Below are positions 7,365-15,540 of a stretch of DNA of 64,000 nt, piece after piece. The notes under the pieces are model-generated. The model was not told the origin of the DNA and made no database searches. It saw only the letters and a program-made list of their open reading frames with translations. A program made the position numbers and the translations under genes. Source of the DNA: Falsiroseomonas sp050563525 (GTDB taxonomy: Bacteria > Pseudomonadota > Alphaproteobacteria > Acetobacterales > Acetobacteraceae); the NCBI RefSeq assembly GCF_050563525.1, contig NZ_JBNXUN010000007.1:124001-188000 (forward strand), given 5' to 3'. How positions within the stretch are numbered: the stretch's first letter is position 1; each line of letters starts with the position of its first letter.

Positions 7365-9061
7365 CAGGCTGCATCCCGCGTGGTGGCGACGGCGTCGGAA
7401 AGCCGTTGCGAATCGACAGAAGGCAGCGCGAGGTAGCGCGCCCCCATGGCCTCCGCGAGTTGCCGTGCGAAGGGCTGCGGCCGTGGCGCCGTATCCACCA
7501 GCAGCACCGCGAGGCGCGCCGCGCGTACCGGTGCGGCGGCGGCCAGCGCATCGGCCTCGGCGCGCGGGCGCCCGGCCGTCCCATCCCGCGCGATGTTGGC
7601 ACGGCCATCGGTCAGCAGCACCAGCAAGGGCGTGCGGCCACGGCGCTGCGCTTCCTCGGCGAGTGCCATGGCGGCGTCGATGCCGGCCGCCAGCGGCGTG
7701 GCACCACCGCCCGGCAACCCGGCCAGGCTGCGCTTGGCACGCACCAGCGAATTTGTGGGCGGCAACAGTGTTTCCGCCGCGCGGCCGCGGAAGGCCACCA
7801 CGGCGACGCGGTCGCGCCGCACGTAGCAATCCGCCAGCAGCATCTCCACCGCGCCCTTGGCCTCCGCCAGCCGTGCCAGAGCGGCGGAGCCGGAGGCGTC
7901 GACGGCGAAGATGGCGGTGGTCTCGGTGTTCTGGCGGAAGCGCAGGATGCGGATATCCTCTGCCCGCACGCGAATCAGCGGCCCGGCCGATTCACGCCGG
8001 CGCAGCGCCTGCCAGGGGGCGGCCGCGCGCAGCGTCTCGACCAGGGACAGCCGGGCGCCGCCGCGCAGCGCGCCGGACCGCGTGCCGATCGGACGGCCGC
8101 GTTGTGCCGAAAGCCGCAACTGGCCGGCGCGGCCCTGTACGCCACCGGCCTTCCGTGCCGCCTCCCGCGCCCCAGCGCCGAGCGCCGCGAGCAGGCCGGC
8201 GGGCAGCGCGGCACGTGTCGCCTCCAGCAGCATCTCCTGCATCGCCTGCGCGTCGGGCTGCTGCTGCGGCTGGTCCTCGGCTGGCGTCTCCGGCTCCGGT
8301 GCCGGCTCCGATTCGGGCTGCTGCTCCGCGGGCGTTTGCGTGGCGCGGTGGCCATAGACCAGGCGCACGGCGAGCGTCGCGTCTTCCTCCGTCACCGTAT
8401 CATGTCCGGCCAGCGCCGCCGCCGCGCGCGCCGCACGCAGCGCCATCAGCGGCGCGCGGAGGGAGCCGATGCCGAAGGCCAGCGCGGCGCCGCACAGCGC
8501 GGGCAGCAGCGCATCCGGCACCGTGACGTCCGGCAGGCGGGCGCGCGCCACGCTGCAATCGGTTGCAGGATCAAGTGGGGCCTCATCCAGTTCCAGCCGG
8601 AAGGCGAGGCGTTCCGCAAGCGCCGCCGGCAACGCTTCCTCCGCGATGCCCTCGTCCAGCGCGACCACCGCAAAGCGCGCCGGCAGGCTGAGCGACAGCC
8701 CATCGCGCTGCACCGCCACGGTCCCGGAATCCAGCACGGCGCACAGCTTGGCAGCGGTGCCGGTCTCCAGCCGCTCCGCCATCGCCGCGACCACGATGCC
8801 GCCATCGGCGCCCGCCAGCACGCCGCGTTCCGCGACCGGCCGCCCGGCCGCCAGCGTCGCCGCCAGATCAAGCCCACCGAGCAGCCGGCTGTCCGGGATA
8901 CCCAGCGGCAGGCGCCGCCACGGCGCGTCCTGGGGCAGCGCCGCGCGCAGCAGCGCCAGCCAGCGGTCACGCGCCGGACCCGGCGCCGCGCGCAGCACCG
9001 CGCCTCCCAGCCCCGCCGGATCGACCGCCAGCAGCAGGGCCGCCAGCGCCGCGTCGGTCAC
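7364..9061 (-). CDS. bchD: Magnesium chelatase subunit D
   Basis: BchD forms the AAA+ ring with BchI that drives Mg insertion into protoporphyrin IX by BchH. The 565-residue protein has an N-terminal AAA-like part without a canonical Walker A motif, a Pro/Glu/Gln-rich linker around residues 235-270 (EQQPESEPAPEPETPAED), and a C-terminal von Willebrand A domain with MIDAS motif DASGSAAL and LLTDGRANI. The start overlaps the bchI stop by 4 nt and the end overlaps bchO by 1 nt, so the bchI-D-O order is tightly coupled. Confidence 0.95.
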   Translation of the reverse strand: MTDAALAALLLAVDPAGLGGAVLRAAPGPARDRWLALLRAALPQDAPWRRLPLGIPDSRLLGGLDLAATLAAGRPVAERGVLAGADGGIVVAAMAERLETGTAAKLCAVLDSGTVAVQRDGLSLSLPARFAVVALDEGIAEEALPAALAERLAFRLELDEAPLDPATDCSVARARLPDVTVPDALLPALCGAALAFGIGSLRAPLMALRAARAAAALAGHDTVTEEDATLAVRLVYGHRATQTPAEQQPESEPAPEPETPAEDQPQQQPDAQAMQEMLLEATRAALPAGLLAALGAGAREAARKAGGVQGRAGQLRLSAQRGRPIGTRSGALRGGARLSLVETLRAAAPWQALRRRESAGPLIRVRAEDIRILRFRQNTETTAIFAVDASGSAALARLAEAKGAVEMLLADCYVRRDRVAVVAFRGRAAETLLPPTNSLVRAKRSLAGLPGGGATPLAAGIDAAMALAEEAQRRGRTPLLVLLTDGRANIARDGTAGRPRAEADALAAAAPVRAARLAVLLVDTAPRPQPFARQLAEAMGARYLALPSVDSQRLSDAVATTRDAA

Positions 9062-10113
9062 GGCCCGAACACTTCAACCACCGCGCGCTCGACCCGCGTG
9101 GTGGCCACCGCCTCGTCCAGCGGGTTGCGGCGCAGGCGGTGACGGAGCGCGGGGGCGGCGATTCGGCGCAGATGCGCCACGCCCACCACCTCGTCGCCCT
9201 CCAGCGCCGCCAGGGCGCGGGCCGCGCGGATCAGCGTCAGCTCGCCGCGCAGTCCGTCCGTGCCGAGCGCCATGCAGAGCCGCGCCGCATTCTCGAGCGT
9301 CACATCCGGGACCGCGACCATCGGCAGCAGCGCGCGCGCGGCGAGGATCTTCTCGCGCGTCGCCTCCGCCTCCGCTTCCCAAGCCGCCAGGAAGGCCTCG
9401 GTGTTGCGCTCGAAGGCGTCGCGGCGCTTCACCACCTCGATGCGGTTGGCGAGGTCTGTCGGCGTACGGACTTCCACGGAAAGCCCGAAGCGGTCCAGCA
9501 GCTGCGGGCGCAGTTCACCTTCCTCCGGATTGCCGCTGCCGATCAGCACGAAGCGCGCCGGGTGACGGATACTGATGCCCTCGCGCTCCACCACATTCTC
9601 GCCGGAGGCCGCGACATCCAGCAGCAAATCCACCAGATGGTCCTCCAGCAGGTTTACCTCGTCGATGTACAGGAACCCGCGATGCGCGCGGGCCAGCAGC
9701 CCCGGCTCGAACGCCTTCTCGCCATTCGCCAGCGCACGCTCGATGTCCAACGCGCCAGCGACGCGGTCCTCCGTCGCACCCAGCGGCAGGTCGACGACCG
9801 GCACCGGCACCGTCGCCACCACAAGCTCGTCCGAGTTACGGCAGGCCTCGCACAGGTCGGCGGCCCGCGCCGGATCGCAGCCGAAGCGGCATCCCGCCAC
9901 CGCCTGCATCGGCGGCAGCAGCGCGGCCAGCGCACGCACGGCGGTGGACTTCCCCGTGCCGCGATCGCCGAACACCAGCACACCACCGACGGAGGGATCC
10001 ACGGCCGCGATCAGCAGCGCCAGCTTCATCTCGTCCTGGCCGACGATGGCCGCGAAGGGAAATACCGCGCGCACCGTCACGGGCTTGCGCAGGATCGGCG
10101 GCCCCAGATCCAT
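9058..10113 (-). CDS. bchI: Magnesium chelatase ATPase subunit I
   Basis: BchI is the catalytic AAA+ ATPase of Mg chelatase. The ~351-residue protein has FAAIVGQDEMKLAL at the N-terminus, Walker A GDRGTGKST, Walker B LYIDEVNLLEDHLVD, sensor segment LIGSGNPEEGELRPQLLDRF and the helical lid. The start MDLGPP at 10113 overlaps the hemA stop as ATGA; a longer reading begins inside hemA and is unlikely. Confidence 0.96.
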   Translation of the reverse strand: MDLGPPILRKPVTVRAVFPFAAIVGQDEMKLALLIAAVDPSVGGVLVFGDRGTGKSTAVRALAALLPPMQAVAGCRFGCDPARAADLCEACRNSDELVVATVPVPVVDLPLGATEDRVAGALDIERALANGEKAFEPGLLARAHRGFLYIDEVNLLEDHLVDLLLDVAASGENVVEREGISIRHPARFVLIGSGNPEEGELRPQLLDRFGLSVEVRTPTDLANRIEVVKRRDAFERNTEAFLAAWEAEAEATREKILAARALLPMVAVPDVTLENAARLCMALGTDGLRGELTLIRAARALAALEGDEVVGVAHLRRIAAPALRHRLRRNPLDEAVATTRVERAVVEVFGP

Positions 10114-11324
10114 CAGGCGGCCCTTTGCAGGCTGAACTGCGACCACACGGCGGACAGCGCGTTCACCAACTGGTCCATGTCCGCGTCGCTGTGCACGGGG
10201 CTCGGCGTGATGCGCAGGCGCTCCGTCCCACGCGGCACGGTCGGGTAGTTGATCGGCTGCACGTAGACACCGTGCTCGTCCAGCAGGATGTCGCTGATGG
10301 TCTTGCAGACGATGGGATCGCCGACCATCACCGGCACGATATGGCTGGGATTGTCGAGGTGCGGCACGCCGATCGCATCCAGGCGCTTGCGCAGCGTCGC
10401 GGCGCGTTCATGCAGCCGCTCGCGCTCCGCGCTGCTTTCCATCAGATGCTCGATGCTGGCGCGTGCGCCGGCGGCGATGGCTGGCGGCAGGGCAGTGGAG
10501 AAGATGAAACCGGAGGCATAGCTGCGCACGAAGTCGCACATGGCGGCGGAGCCGGCGATGTAGCCGCCGATCACGCCGAAGGCCTTGGCCAACGTGCCTT
10601 CGATGACCGTCAGGCGGTGCGAGACGCCGTCGCGGTCCGTGATGCCGCCGCCATTCGGGCCGTACAGGCCGACGCCGTGAACCTCGTCGCAATAGGTCAT
10701 CGCGCCATACTTGTCGGCGATGTCGCAGATGGCGGCGATGGGGGCGATGTCGCCATCCATGGAATAGACGCTCTCGAACGCCACCAGCTTCGGCGCGGCG
10801 GGGTCGATCTCGGACAGCACGCGCTCCAGGTCCACCAGGTCGTTGTGGCGAAACATGCGGCGCTCGGCGCGGCTGTGGCGCATGCCCTCGATCATCGAGG
10901 CATGGTTCATCTCATCCGACACGATGACGCAACCCGGCATCCGGCCCGCCAGGGTGGACAGGGACGCCCAGTTGGACATGTAGCCCGAATTGAACAGCAG
11001 CGCGTCTTCCGTGCCGTGCAGCTTAGCCAATGCGCGTTCCAGCAGGACGTGCTCGTGGTTGGTGCCGGAGATGTTGCGCGTGCCGCCCGCCCCGGCGCCG
11101 TGGCTGTCCAGCGCCTGGTGCATCGCCGCCAGCACCTTCGGATGCTGGCCCATGCCGAGATAGTCGTTGGAGCACCAAACCGTCACTTCCGACGTCTTGC
11201 CGTTGCGATGGCGCGTCGCCTTCGGAAACTGGCCCGCGTGACGCTCGATGTCGGCGAAGACGCGATAGCGGCCCTCACGGCGGAGGCTGTCGAGCTGGGT
11301 GCGGAAGAAGGATTCGTAGTTCAT
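10113..11324 (-). CDS. hemA: 5-aminolevulinate synthase
   Basis: Condenses glycine and succinyl-CoA to 5-aminolevulinate (Shemin pathway), the entry to all tetrapyrroles in alphaproteobacteria. The 403-residue PLP enzyme has GGTRNISGTNHEHVLLE, FNSGYMSNWASL, YCDEVHGVGLYG and the Schiff-base lysine in EGTLAKAFGVIGGY. Placement between puhE and bchI makes it a PGC-embedded copy that can supply extra precursor under photosynthetic control; whether the genome has another ALA synthase cannot be seen here. An AGGGGG lies upstream of the ATG. Confidence 0.96.
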   Translation of the reverse strand: MNYESFFRTQLDSLRREGRYRVFADIERHAGQFPKATRHRNGKTSEVTVWCSNDYLGMGQHPKVLAAMHQALDSHGAGAGGTRNISGTNHEHVLLERALAKLHGTEDALLFNSGYMSNWASLSTLAGRMPGCVIVSDEMNHASMIEGMRHSRAERRMFRHNDLVDLERVLSEIDPAAPKLVAFESVYSMDGDIAPIAAICDIADKYGAMTYCDEVHGVGLYGPNGGGITDRDGVSHRLTVIEGTLAKAFGVIGGYIAGSAAMCDFVRSYASGFIFSTALPPAIAAGARASIEHLMESSAERERLHERAATLRKRLDAIGVPHLDNPSHIVPVMVGDPIVCKTISDILLDEHGVYVQPINYPTVPRGTERLRITPSPVHSDADMDQLVNALSAVWSQFSLQRAA

Positions 11325-11358
11325 CTCGGACCCCCTGTGGCCGGTCTTTTTCGTTCAG

Positions 11359-12147
11359 TCACGTGACGGCTGCCGGCGCCGGACGATCCTTGCGCGAGGC
11401 GAGGCCCCAGCGCCAGAGAGCATCCGCCGGGACCGGCATGACCATGAAGACGTGTTCCAGCAGCCCCAGCGCAACCAGGCTGGCGAGCAGCGTGAACCCC
11501 GCCACCTCATGCGGCGTGGCATCCGCAGCGATGGCAGACTGCATCAGCAGCACGCAGGCCACGCCGCCGAGCAGCAGCGAGACCGGCAGCAGCGCATTCA
11601 TCCGCCGGCGCCGGAAGAAGCTCTCGAGGTAGCGCAGATGTTCGGGCAGGAACGCCTCTGCCAGGTTGCGTACGCCGAGATAGACGTTGAGCTTCGCGCT
11701 CTGCCGCATCGCCCAGAAGGCCAGGAAGGTCCACAGCCCGATGCGGTTCGGCGCGCCCCAGGTGGCGACGGCGATGGCGGCTGCGGCGACCATGATGGCG
11801 ATCTCGTGCCACAACACCGCACCCAGCGCCGCGCGCAGCCGTGGCCAGCCTTTGGCGCCCGGCGGGCAGGCGCTGCGGTTGGGCCCGGTGACGAGGCCGG
11901 TCAGGAAGGCCGTTTCGATCCAGGCCCAGACCAACAGCCCGCAGATGAAGCCGAGATAGGCACCGCGCGTCGTCGTGTCCCAGGCCGAGGCATGCAGCCC
12001 CGCCAGCGCCGCCAGCAACAGCGTGGTGGCGCCGAGCATGGTCCAGCGGAAGGTCTCCCGCCGCAGCCCGTCCAGGTACAGGATGACGCCCGTGCTGAAC
12101 CACCAGATGAACAGGGTGAACAGCGCGGGCAGCCCATGATCGGCCAT
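11359..12147 (-). CDS. puhE: Photosynthetic complex assembly protein PuhE
   Basis: PuhE (DUF3623 family) is a PGC-specific polytopic membrane protein that influences the level and assembly of reaction-centre/LH1 complexes; its biochemical role is not settled. The 262-residue product has about seven hydrophobic segments (for example LFTLFIWWFSTGVILYLDG, GFICGLLVWAWIETAFLTG) and the characteristic TGPNRSACPPGAKGW and RQSAKLNVYLGVRNLAEAFLP. It follows acsF by 4 nt and precedes hemA by 34 nt. Confidence 0.9.
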   Translation of the reverse strand: MADHGLPALFTLFIWWFSTGVILYLDGLRRETFRWTMLGATTLLLAALAGLHASAWDTTTRGAYLGFICGLLVWAWIETAFLTGLVTGPNRSACPPGAKGWPRLRAALGAVLWHEIAIMVAAAAIAVATWGAPNRIGLWTFLAFWAMRQSAKLNVYLGVRNLAEAFLPEHLRYLESFFRRRRMNALLPVSLLLGGVACVLLMQSAIAADATPHEVAGFTLLASLVALGLLEHVFMVMPVPADALWRWGLASRKDRPAPAAVT

Positions 12148-12151
12148 GATT

Positions 12152-13288
12152 CTACCAGGCCGGCTGCAGGCGCGGATCGGCCGGCAGGTCGTGCCGCCGC
12201 GGCCGCAGGAAGTACAGCCGCGCGAAGTTCGCGCCGGCTGCCGCCATCAGCCCGTAGCGCTTGAGGGTGCCGACGACGCCGCCCTGCGCCCGCGCCGCGG
12301 CCATTGCCTCGTTGACCTTCCGCAACCGCTCCAGCCCGCGCAGGAAGCTCGGGTTGTCGACATCCAGCGTGGCGGGGAAGACCTGACGGCAAATCTCCTC
12401 CGTGATGCGGAACACCTGCATGTCGTAGTCGGTCGGGGTCATGCCAAGCGCCTTGTGGAATTCCGGCCGCGCATGGTCGCGCACATACATCGTGGCGAAG
12501 ACCGCGAGCTGGAAGAACCGCACCCAGTAGACGTTGCCGCCCGACAGCAGATGCGGGTTGGCGCGCATCAGCAGCGCGAAGGCCTCGCCGTGGCGGAACT
12601 CGTCATTGCACCAGTTGTGGAACCACTTGAAGATCGGGTGGAACCGCAGCTCCGGATGCCGCTCGAACTGCCGGAAGATGGTGATGTAGCGGGCGTAGCC
12701 GATCTTCTCGGACAGGTAGGTCGCGTAGAAGATGAACTTCGGCTGGAAATAGTGGTACTTCTTCGCCTTCGTCAGGAAGCCGAGATCGACGCCGACGCCG
12801 ACATCCTTCAGCGCATCGTTGATGAAGCCGGCATGCCGGCTTTCATCCCGCGCCATGACGCCGAAGATGTCCTTCATGTCGGGGTTGGTGACGCGCTTCT
12901 TGATTTCGGCGTACAGCACGCAGCCGGAGAATTCGGCGGTGACGGAGCTGATCAGGAACTCCAGCAGCTCCTTCTGCAACGGCTCCGGCAGCGCCTTGAT
13001 GTCGAACTCGTCGAATTCGGCGGTGCGGGTGAAGTGGCCCTTGTTCGGATCGGCGTGGAACTCCGCCATCATCGCATCCCATTGCCGGCGCACGGGCTCA
13101 ATGTCGATCTTGTCCATCGCTGCGAAATCGGTCGTGTAGAAGCGCGGCGACAGCGCGGTCTCGGTCAACGCCATCTTCGTCGCGATGCCATCCGCATCGG
13201 GGCGCCCGCCCGGTGTCATGCCGGGGGCGGTGATGTTGGCCAGGACCGGGTCGGCGACCGCAGGACCATCCAGGATCAGGCGTTCCAT
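12152..13288 (-). CDS. acsF: Mg-protoporphyrin IX monomethyl ester oxidative cyclase AcsF
   Basis: AcsF is the O2-dependent diiron enzyme that closes the isocyclic E ring of bacteriochlorophyll. The 378-residue protein has the two ferritin-like iron motifs, ARDESRHAGFINDAL and CNDEFRHGEAFALL, and conserved YHYFQPKFIFYATYLSEKIG. Its presence, with no bchE seen here, points to pigment synthesis in air. The start codon overlaps the preceding small gene by 13 nt. Confidence 0.96.
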   Translation of the reverse strand: MERLILDGPAVADPVLANITAPGMTPGGRPDADGIATKMALTETALSPRFYTTDFAAMDKIDIEPVRRQWDAMMAEFHADPNKGHFTRTAEFDEFDIKALPEPLQKELLEFLISSVTAEFSGCVLYAEIKKRVTNPDMKDIFGVMARDESRHAGFINDALKDVGVGVDLGFLTKAKKYHYFQPKFIFYATYLSEKIGYARYITIFRQFERHPELRFHPIFKWFHNWCNDEFRHGEAFALLMRANPHLLSGGNVYWVRFFQLAVFATMYVRDHARPEFHKALGMTPTDYDMQVFRITEEICRQVFPATLDVDNPSFLRGLERLRKVNEAMAAARAQGGVVGTLKRYGLMAAAGANFARLYFLRPRRHDLPADPRLQPAW

Positions 13289-13608
13289 GCGGCGGCCTCC
13301 TTCGGCTCGAAACCGCAGTGATACAGCTCCGTCAATTCAAAAATCGCGACCCACTGCGTCCACCAGCGGGTCAGCGGCCCGGCGCGCATCACCGTCGCGC
13401 GGGTCTGGAACGAGGTGCGTTCCCCGAAGGCGACATGGTCCGGCATGTTGTGCACCAGCACCTTGTCGCCTGGCCGCAGGAACACGTCCTCCGGCACCGC
13501 ATAGACATGAAAGCTGTCCGCGGTTCTCTCGATATCCACCGTGCAGGGCACTTCGAAGGTCCTGGTCCCACCGAAGAGTGCCCGGCCCGCTCCCCAGCGG
13601 CCGTTCAT
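13276..13608 (-). CDS. Small conserved-looking PGC protein between puhC and acsF
   Basis: A 110-residue soluble-looking protein (MNGRWGAGRALFGGTRTFE ... ELTELYHCGFEPKEAAAWNA) with PGDKVLVHNMPDHVAFGERT in the middle. I do not recognise a named family. The gene is tightly packed: it starts 5 nt after puhC and overlaps the acsF start by 13 nt, implying co-translation. Small unnamed genes occur at this position in other PGCs, so a role with AcsF or PuhC assembly is plausible but inferred. The ATG at 13608 is preferred; the frame stays open far upstream within puhC, which is antifunctional reading. Confidence 0.75.
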   Translation of the reverse strand: MNGRWGAGRALFGGTRTFEVPCTVDIERTADSFHVYAVPEDVFLRPGDKVLVHNMPDHVAFGERTSFQTRATVMRAGPLTRWWTQWVAIFELTELYHCGFEPKEAAAWNA

Positions 13609-13613
13609 CCTGG

Positions 13614-14060
13614 TTACTCCCTGTTGGTCAGAAGCCGGGCGAAGGCCGCAGAATTGGTCTGGCCAAAGCCCGTCAGATCCAGCCGGCGACCGGTTGCCTG
13701 GTCCTCCAGCGTCAGTTGCCCAGTCTGCCACGCCGTGAGCCGGAACGGTATGGCAGAACCAATATCTTCGCGCCGTCTTTCGCGCACCAGGCCGCGGACG
13801 GTACCGCGCACGAAGCCCCCTTCGCCCGGCTCCAGCGTCGCGACCGGGCGACCGGACGGCGCCTCCGTGATGGAGACGCCGCCATCGGCACGATCTGTGA
13901 AATGCAGGTCTCGCTGCGCCACGGCAACGGGCACCTGGCCGTCGCGCGCATTCGGCAGGAAGGGGCTGGCCAGGACCAGCGCCAGCATGCCCGCCACCAT
14001 CGCGCCGCAGACCAGCGCCGGGCGGCGAAGGATCGGGTGGACCTCGATGGCTTCCGGCAT
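13614..14060 (-). CDS. puhC: Photosynthetic complex assembly protein PuhC
   Basis: PuhC is a membrane-anchored assembly factor needed for normal reaction-centre/LH1 levels. The 148-residue protein has one N-terminal membrane anchor (ALVCGAMVAGMLALVLASPF, residues ~14-33) followed by a ~110-residue periplasmic domain with QRDLHFTDRADGGVSI, GFVRGTVRGLVRERRR and a C-terminal TGFGQTNSAAFARLL, typical of the family. It is 17 nt downstream of puhB. Confidence 0.9.
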   Translation of the reverse strand: MPEAIEVHPILRRPALVCGAMVAGMLALVLASPFLPNARDGQVPVAVAQRDLHFTDRADGGVSITEAPSGRPVATLEPGEGGFVRGTVRGLVRERRREDIGSAIPFRLTAWQTGQLTLEDQATGRRLDLTGFGQTNSAAFARLLTNRE

Positions 14061-14077
14061 GGTCTCCTCCCCCCCCT

Positions 14078-14743
14078 TCAGGCCATCGCTTCGGCACGGC
14101 CGGCATTGCGCTTGTCCTGCGCCGCGGCGAGCGCCGGCACCGGCAGGGAAGCCGCCGCCGCCAGCGCGCGCGACAGCACCTGCGCCGCCACATCCGCATC
14201 CTTCAATGCGCGCAACATGGGTTCGGGCCGCGCAACGCGGAAGGGGCGGATATGCGGCCAAAGCGCGATCCAGGAGACGCGATGCGGCGCCACCAGCTTC
14301 ACCACCAGGTCCCCGGTGCCGTCGGCATGATGCGCCACCGACGCCTGGTCGATCAGCACGAAGGGAATGTTCACCGTCATCGGCAGAGCAACGCCCACCC
14401 GCATGACGATGCGGCGGCTTGTGATGGTGTACAGGCTGGTGCGCGCCGACAGCGCCGCGAACAGCAGCAGCAGCGCCACCGGCACCACGCCGATCACGAC
14501 CAGCAGGCTGGCTCCTGCCACCATGTCCATCACCCCGGCGCCCTGTGTCGCCAGGTTGCCGGCCTGCAGCGCCGCGAGCAGCACGAAATAGATTGCGATG
14601 CCGCGCACGAACAGGCCGCGCCGCGCGATTCCGCGCCATTCCGGCGCGCCCTGCCACAGGATGCTCTCACCCGCCGGCAGTGGGCCAGGCAGGCCGGGGA
14701 TGGCTTCCCCGTCATGCTCGGCGATTCCGTTGTACTTGTTCAT
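14078..14743 (-). CDS. puhB: Photosynthetic complex assembly protein PuhB
   Basis: PuhB is a membrane PH-domain (YdbT/DUF304-like) protein that assists reaction-centre assembly. The 221-residue protein has LPAGESILWQGAPEWRGIA near the N-terminus, three hydrophobic segments and YTITSRRIVMRVGVALPMTV, the hallmark of this PH-like fold. The start at 14743 overlaps the puhA stop as ATGA. The frame is open upstream into puhA but that extension is not real. Confidence 0.92.
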   Translation of the reverse strand: MNKYNGIAEHDGEAIPGLPGPLPAGESILWQGAPEWRGIARRGLFVRGIAIYFVLLAALQAGNLATQGAGVMDMVAGASLLVVIGVVPVALLLLFAALSARTSLYTITSRRIVMRVGVALPMTVNIPFVLIDQASVAHHADGTGDLVVKLVAPHRVSWIALWPHIRPFRVARPEPMLRALKDADVAAQVLSRALAAAASLPVPALAAAQDKRNAGRAEAMA

Positions 14744-15528
14744 ACCAGCGCCTCGCTGCGCTCGGGGGTTGCGTAGAAGTGGCCGCCGCCAAAATACGCC
14801 GCCACCTTGTCTTCCTCGAGCAGCGTGATCTGCTCCGGCATCGCGATGGCCGGTGCGGCGGCGAGTTGTGCGGCCGTGACGGAGATGACGCGGACCGTGC
14901 CGGCCGAGTTGATGGTGGCCAGGAACATCGGCACCAGCACGCGGCGCGCGCTGCCGGCCACCTCGACCTCGATGTAGCGCAGGATCAGCTCCGACTTGTC
15001 GACCCAGAGGTCCACGGCCACACCGGCGATGCGGCCATCCAGCGTGATCACCGGCTTGCCGCGTGGGTCCGGATCGGTCTCGCCGATCGTGTAGCCCGGG
15101 GCGGCGCGCAGCGGCACGATCTTGGGCGATTCGTCGTCGAAGGTCAGGTCGGGCACATCGGCCCGCTCGGCATAGGCGGCCGGGCCGATGCCGTCGCGCA
15201 TCGCATCGCCCGTCGGCACCCACGGGGAGCCGCCGAAGCGGTCCGCGGATTCCACCAATCCGGTCAGATCACGCTCCTGCCGCGTCAGCAGGTGCGGATC
15301 GACATGCTTCAGCTTGAACACCTTCAGCGGCGGCACGCCGGGAAAGCCTTCGATCGGCACGCGCAGCGGGTGGCTTGGGCGATCCGAGATCAGGGGATAG
15401 CCCTCGCGCTTGCCTTCGCGATGCAGCCACAGCACCAGGATAAAAAAGAAGGCGAAGAAGGCGTAGAGCAGCCCTGCCGCCAGATCCATTTGAACGAATT
15501 GATGTGCGCCGGGCATGTGGGCCTCCAC
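14740..15528 (-). CDS. puhA: Photosynthetic reaction centre H subunit
   Basis: PuhA caps the L/M core on the cytoplasmic side and shapes the proton path to QB. The 262-residue protein has a single N-terminal transmembrane helix (AAGLLYAFFAFFFILVLWL, residues ~17-35) followed by HREGKREGYPL, then the beta-barrel cytoplasmic domain with GGSPWVPTGDAMRDGIGPA and GKPVITLDGRIAGVAVDLWV. It proves that the organism makes a type-II reaction centre. ATG at 15528 is used; MPGAHQF four codons in is an alternative. lhaA lies 12 nt upstream. Confidence 0.97.
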   Translation of the reverse strand: MEAHMPGAHQFVQMDLAAGLLYAFFAFFFILVLWLHREGKREGYPLISDRPSHPLRVPIEGFPGVPPLKVFKLKHVDPHLLTRQERDLTGLVESADRFGGSPWVPTGDAMRDGIGPAAYAERADVPDLTFDDESPKIVPLRAAPGYTIGETDPDPRGKPVITLDGRIAGVAVDLWVDKSELILRYIEVEVAGSARRVLVPMFLATINSAGTVRVISVTAAQLAAAPAIAMPEQITLLEEDKVAAYFGGGHFYATPERSEALV

Positions 15529-15540
15529 TTCTTTGGATGG

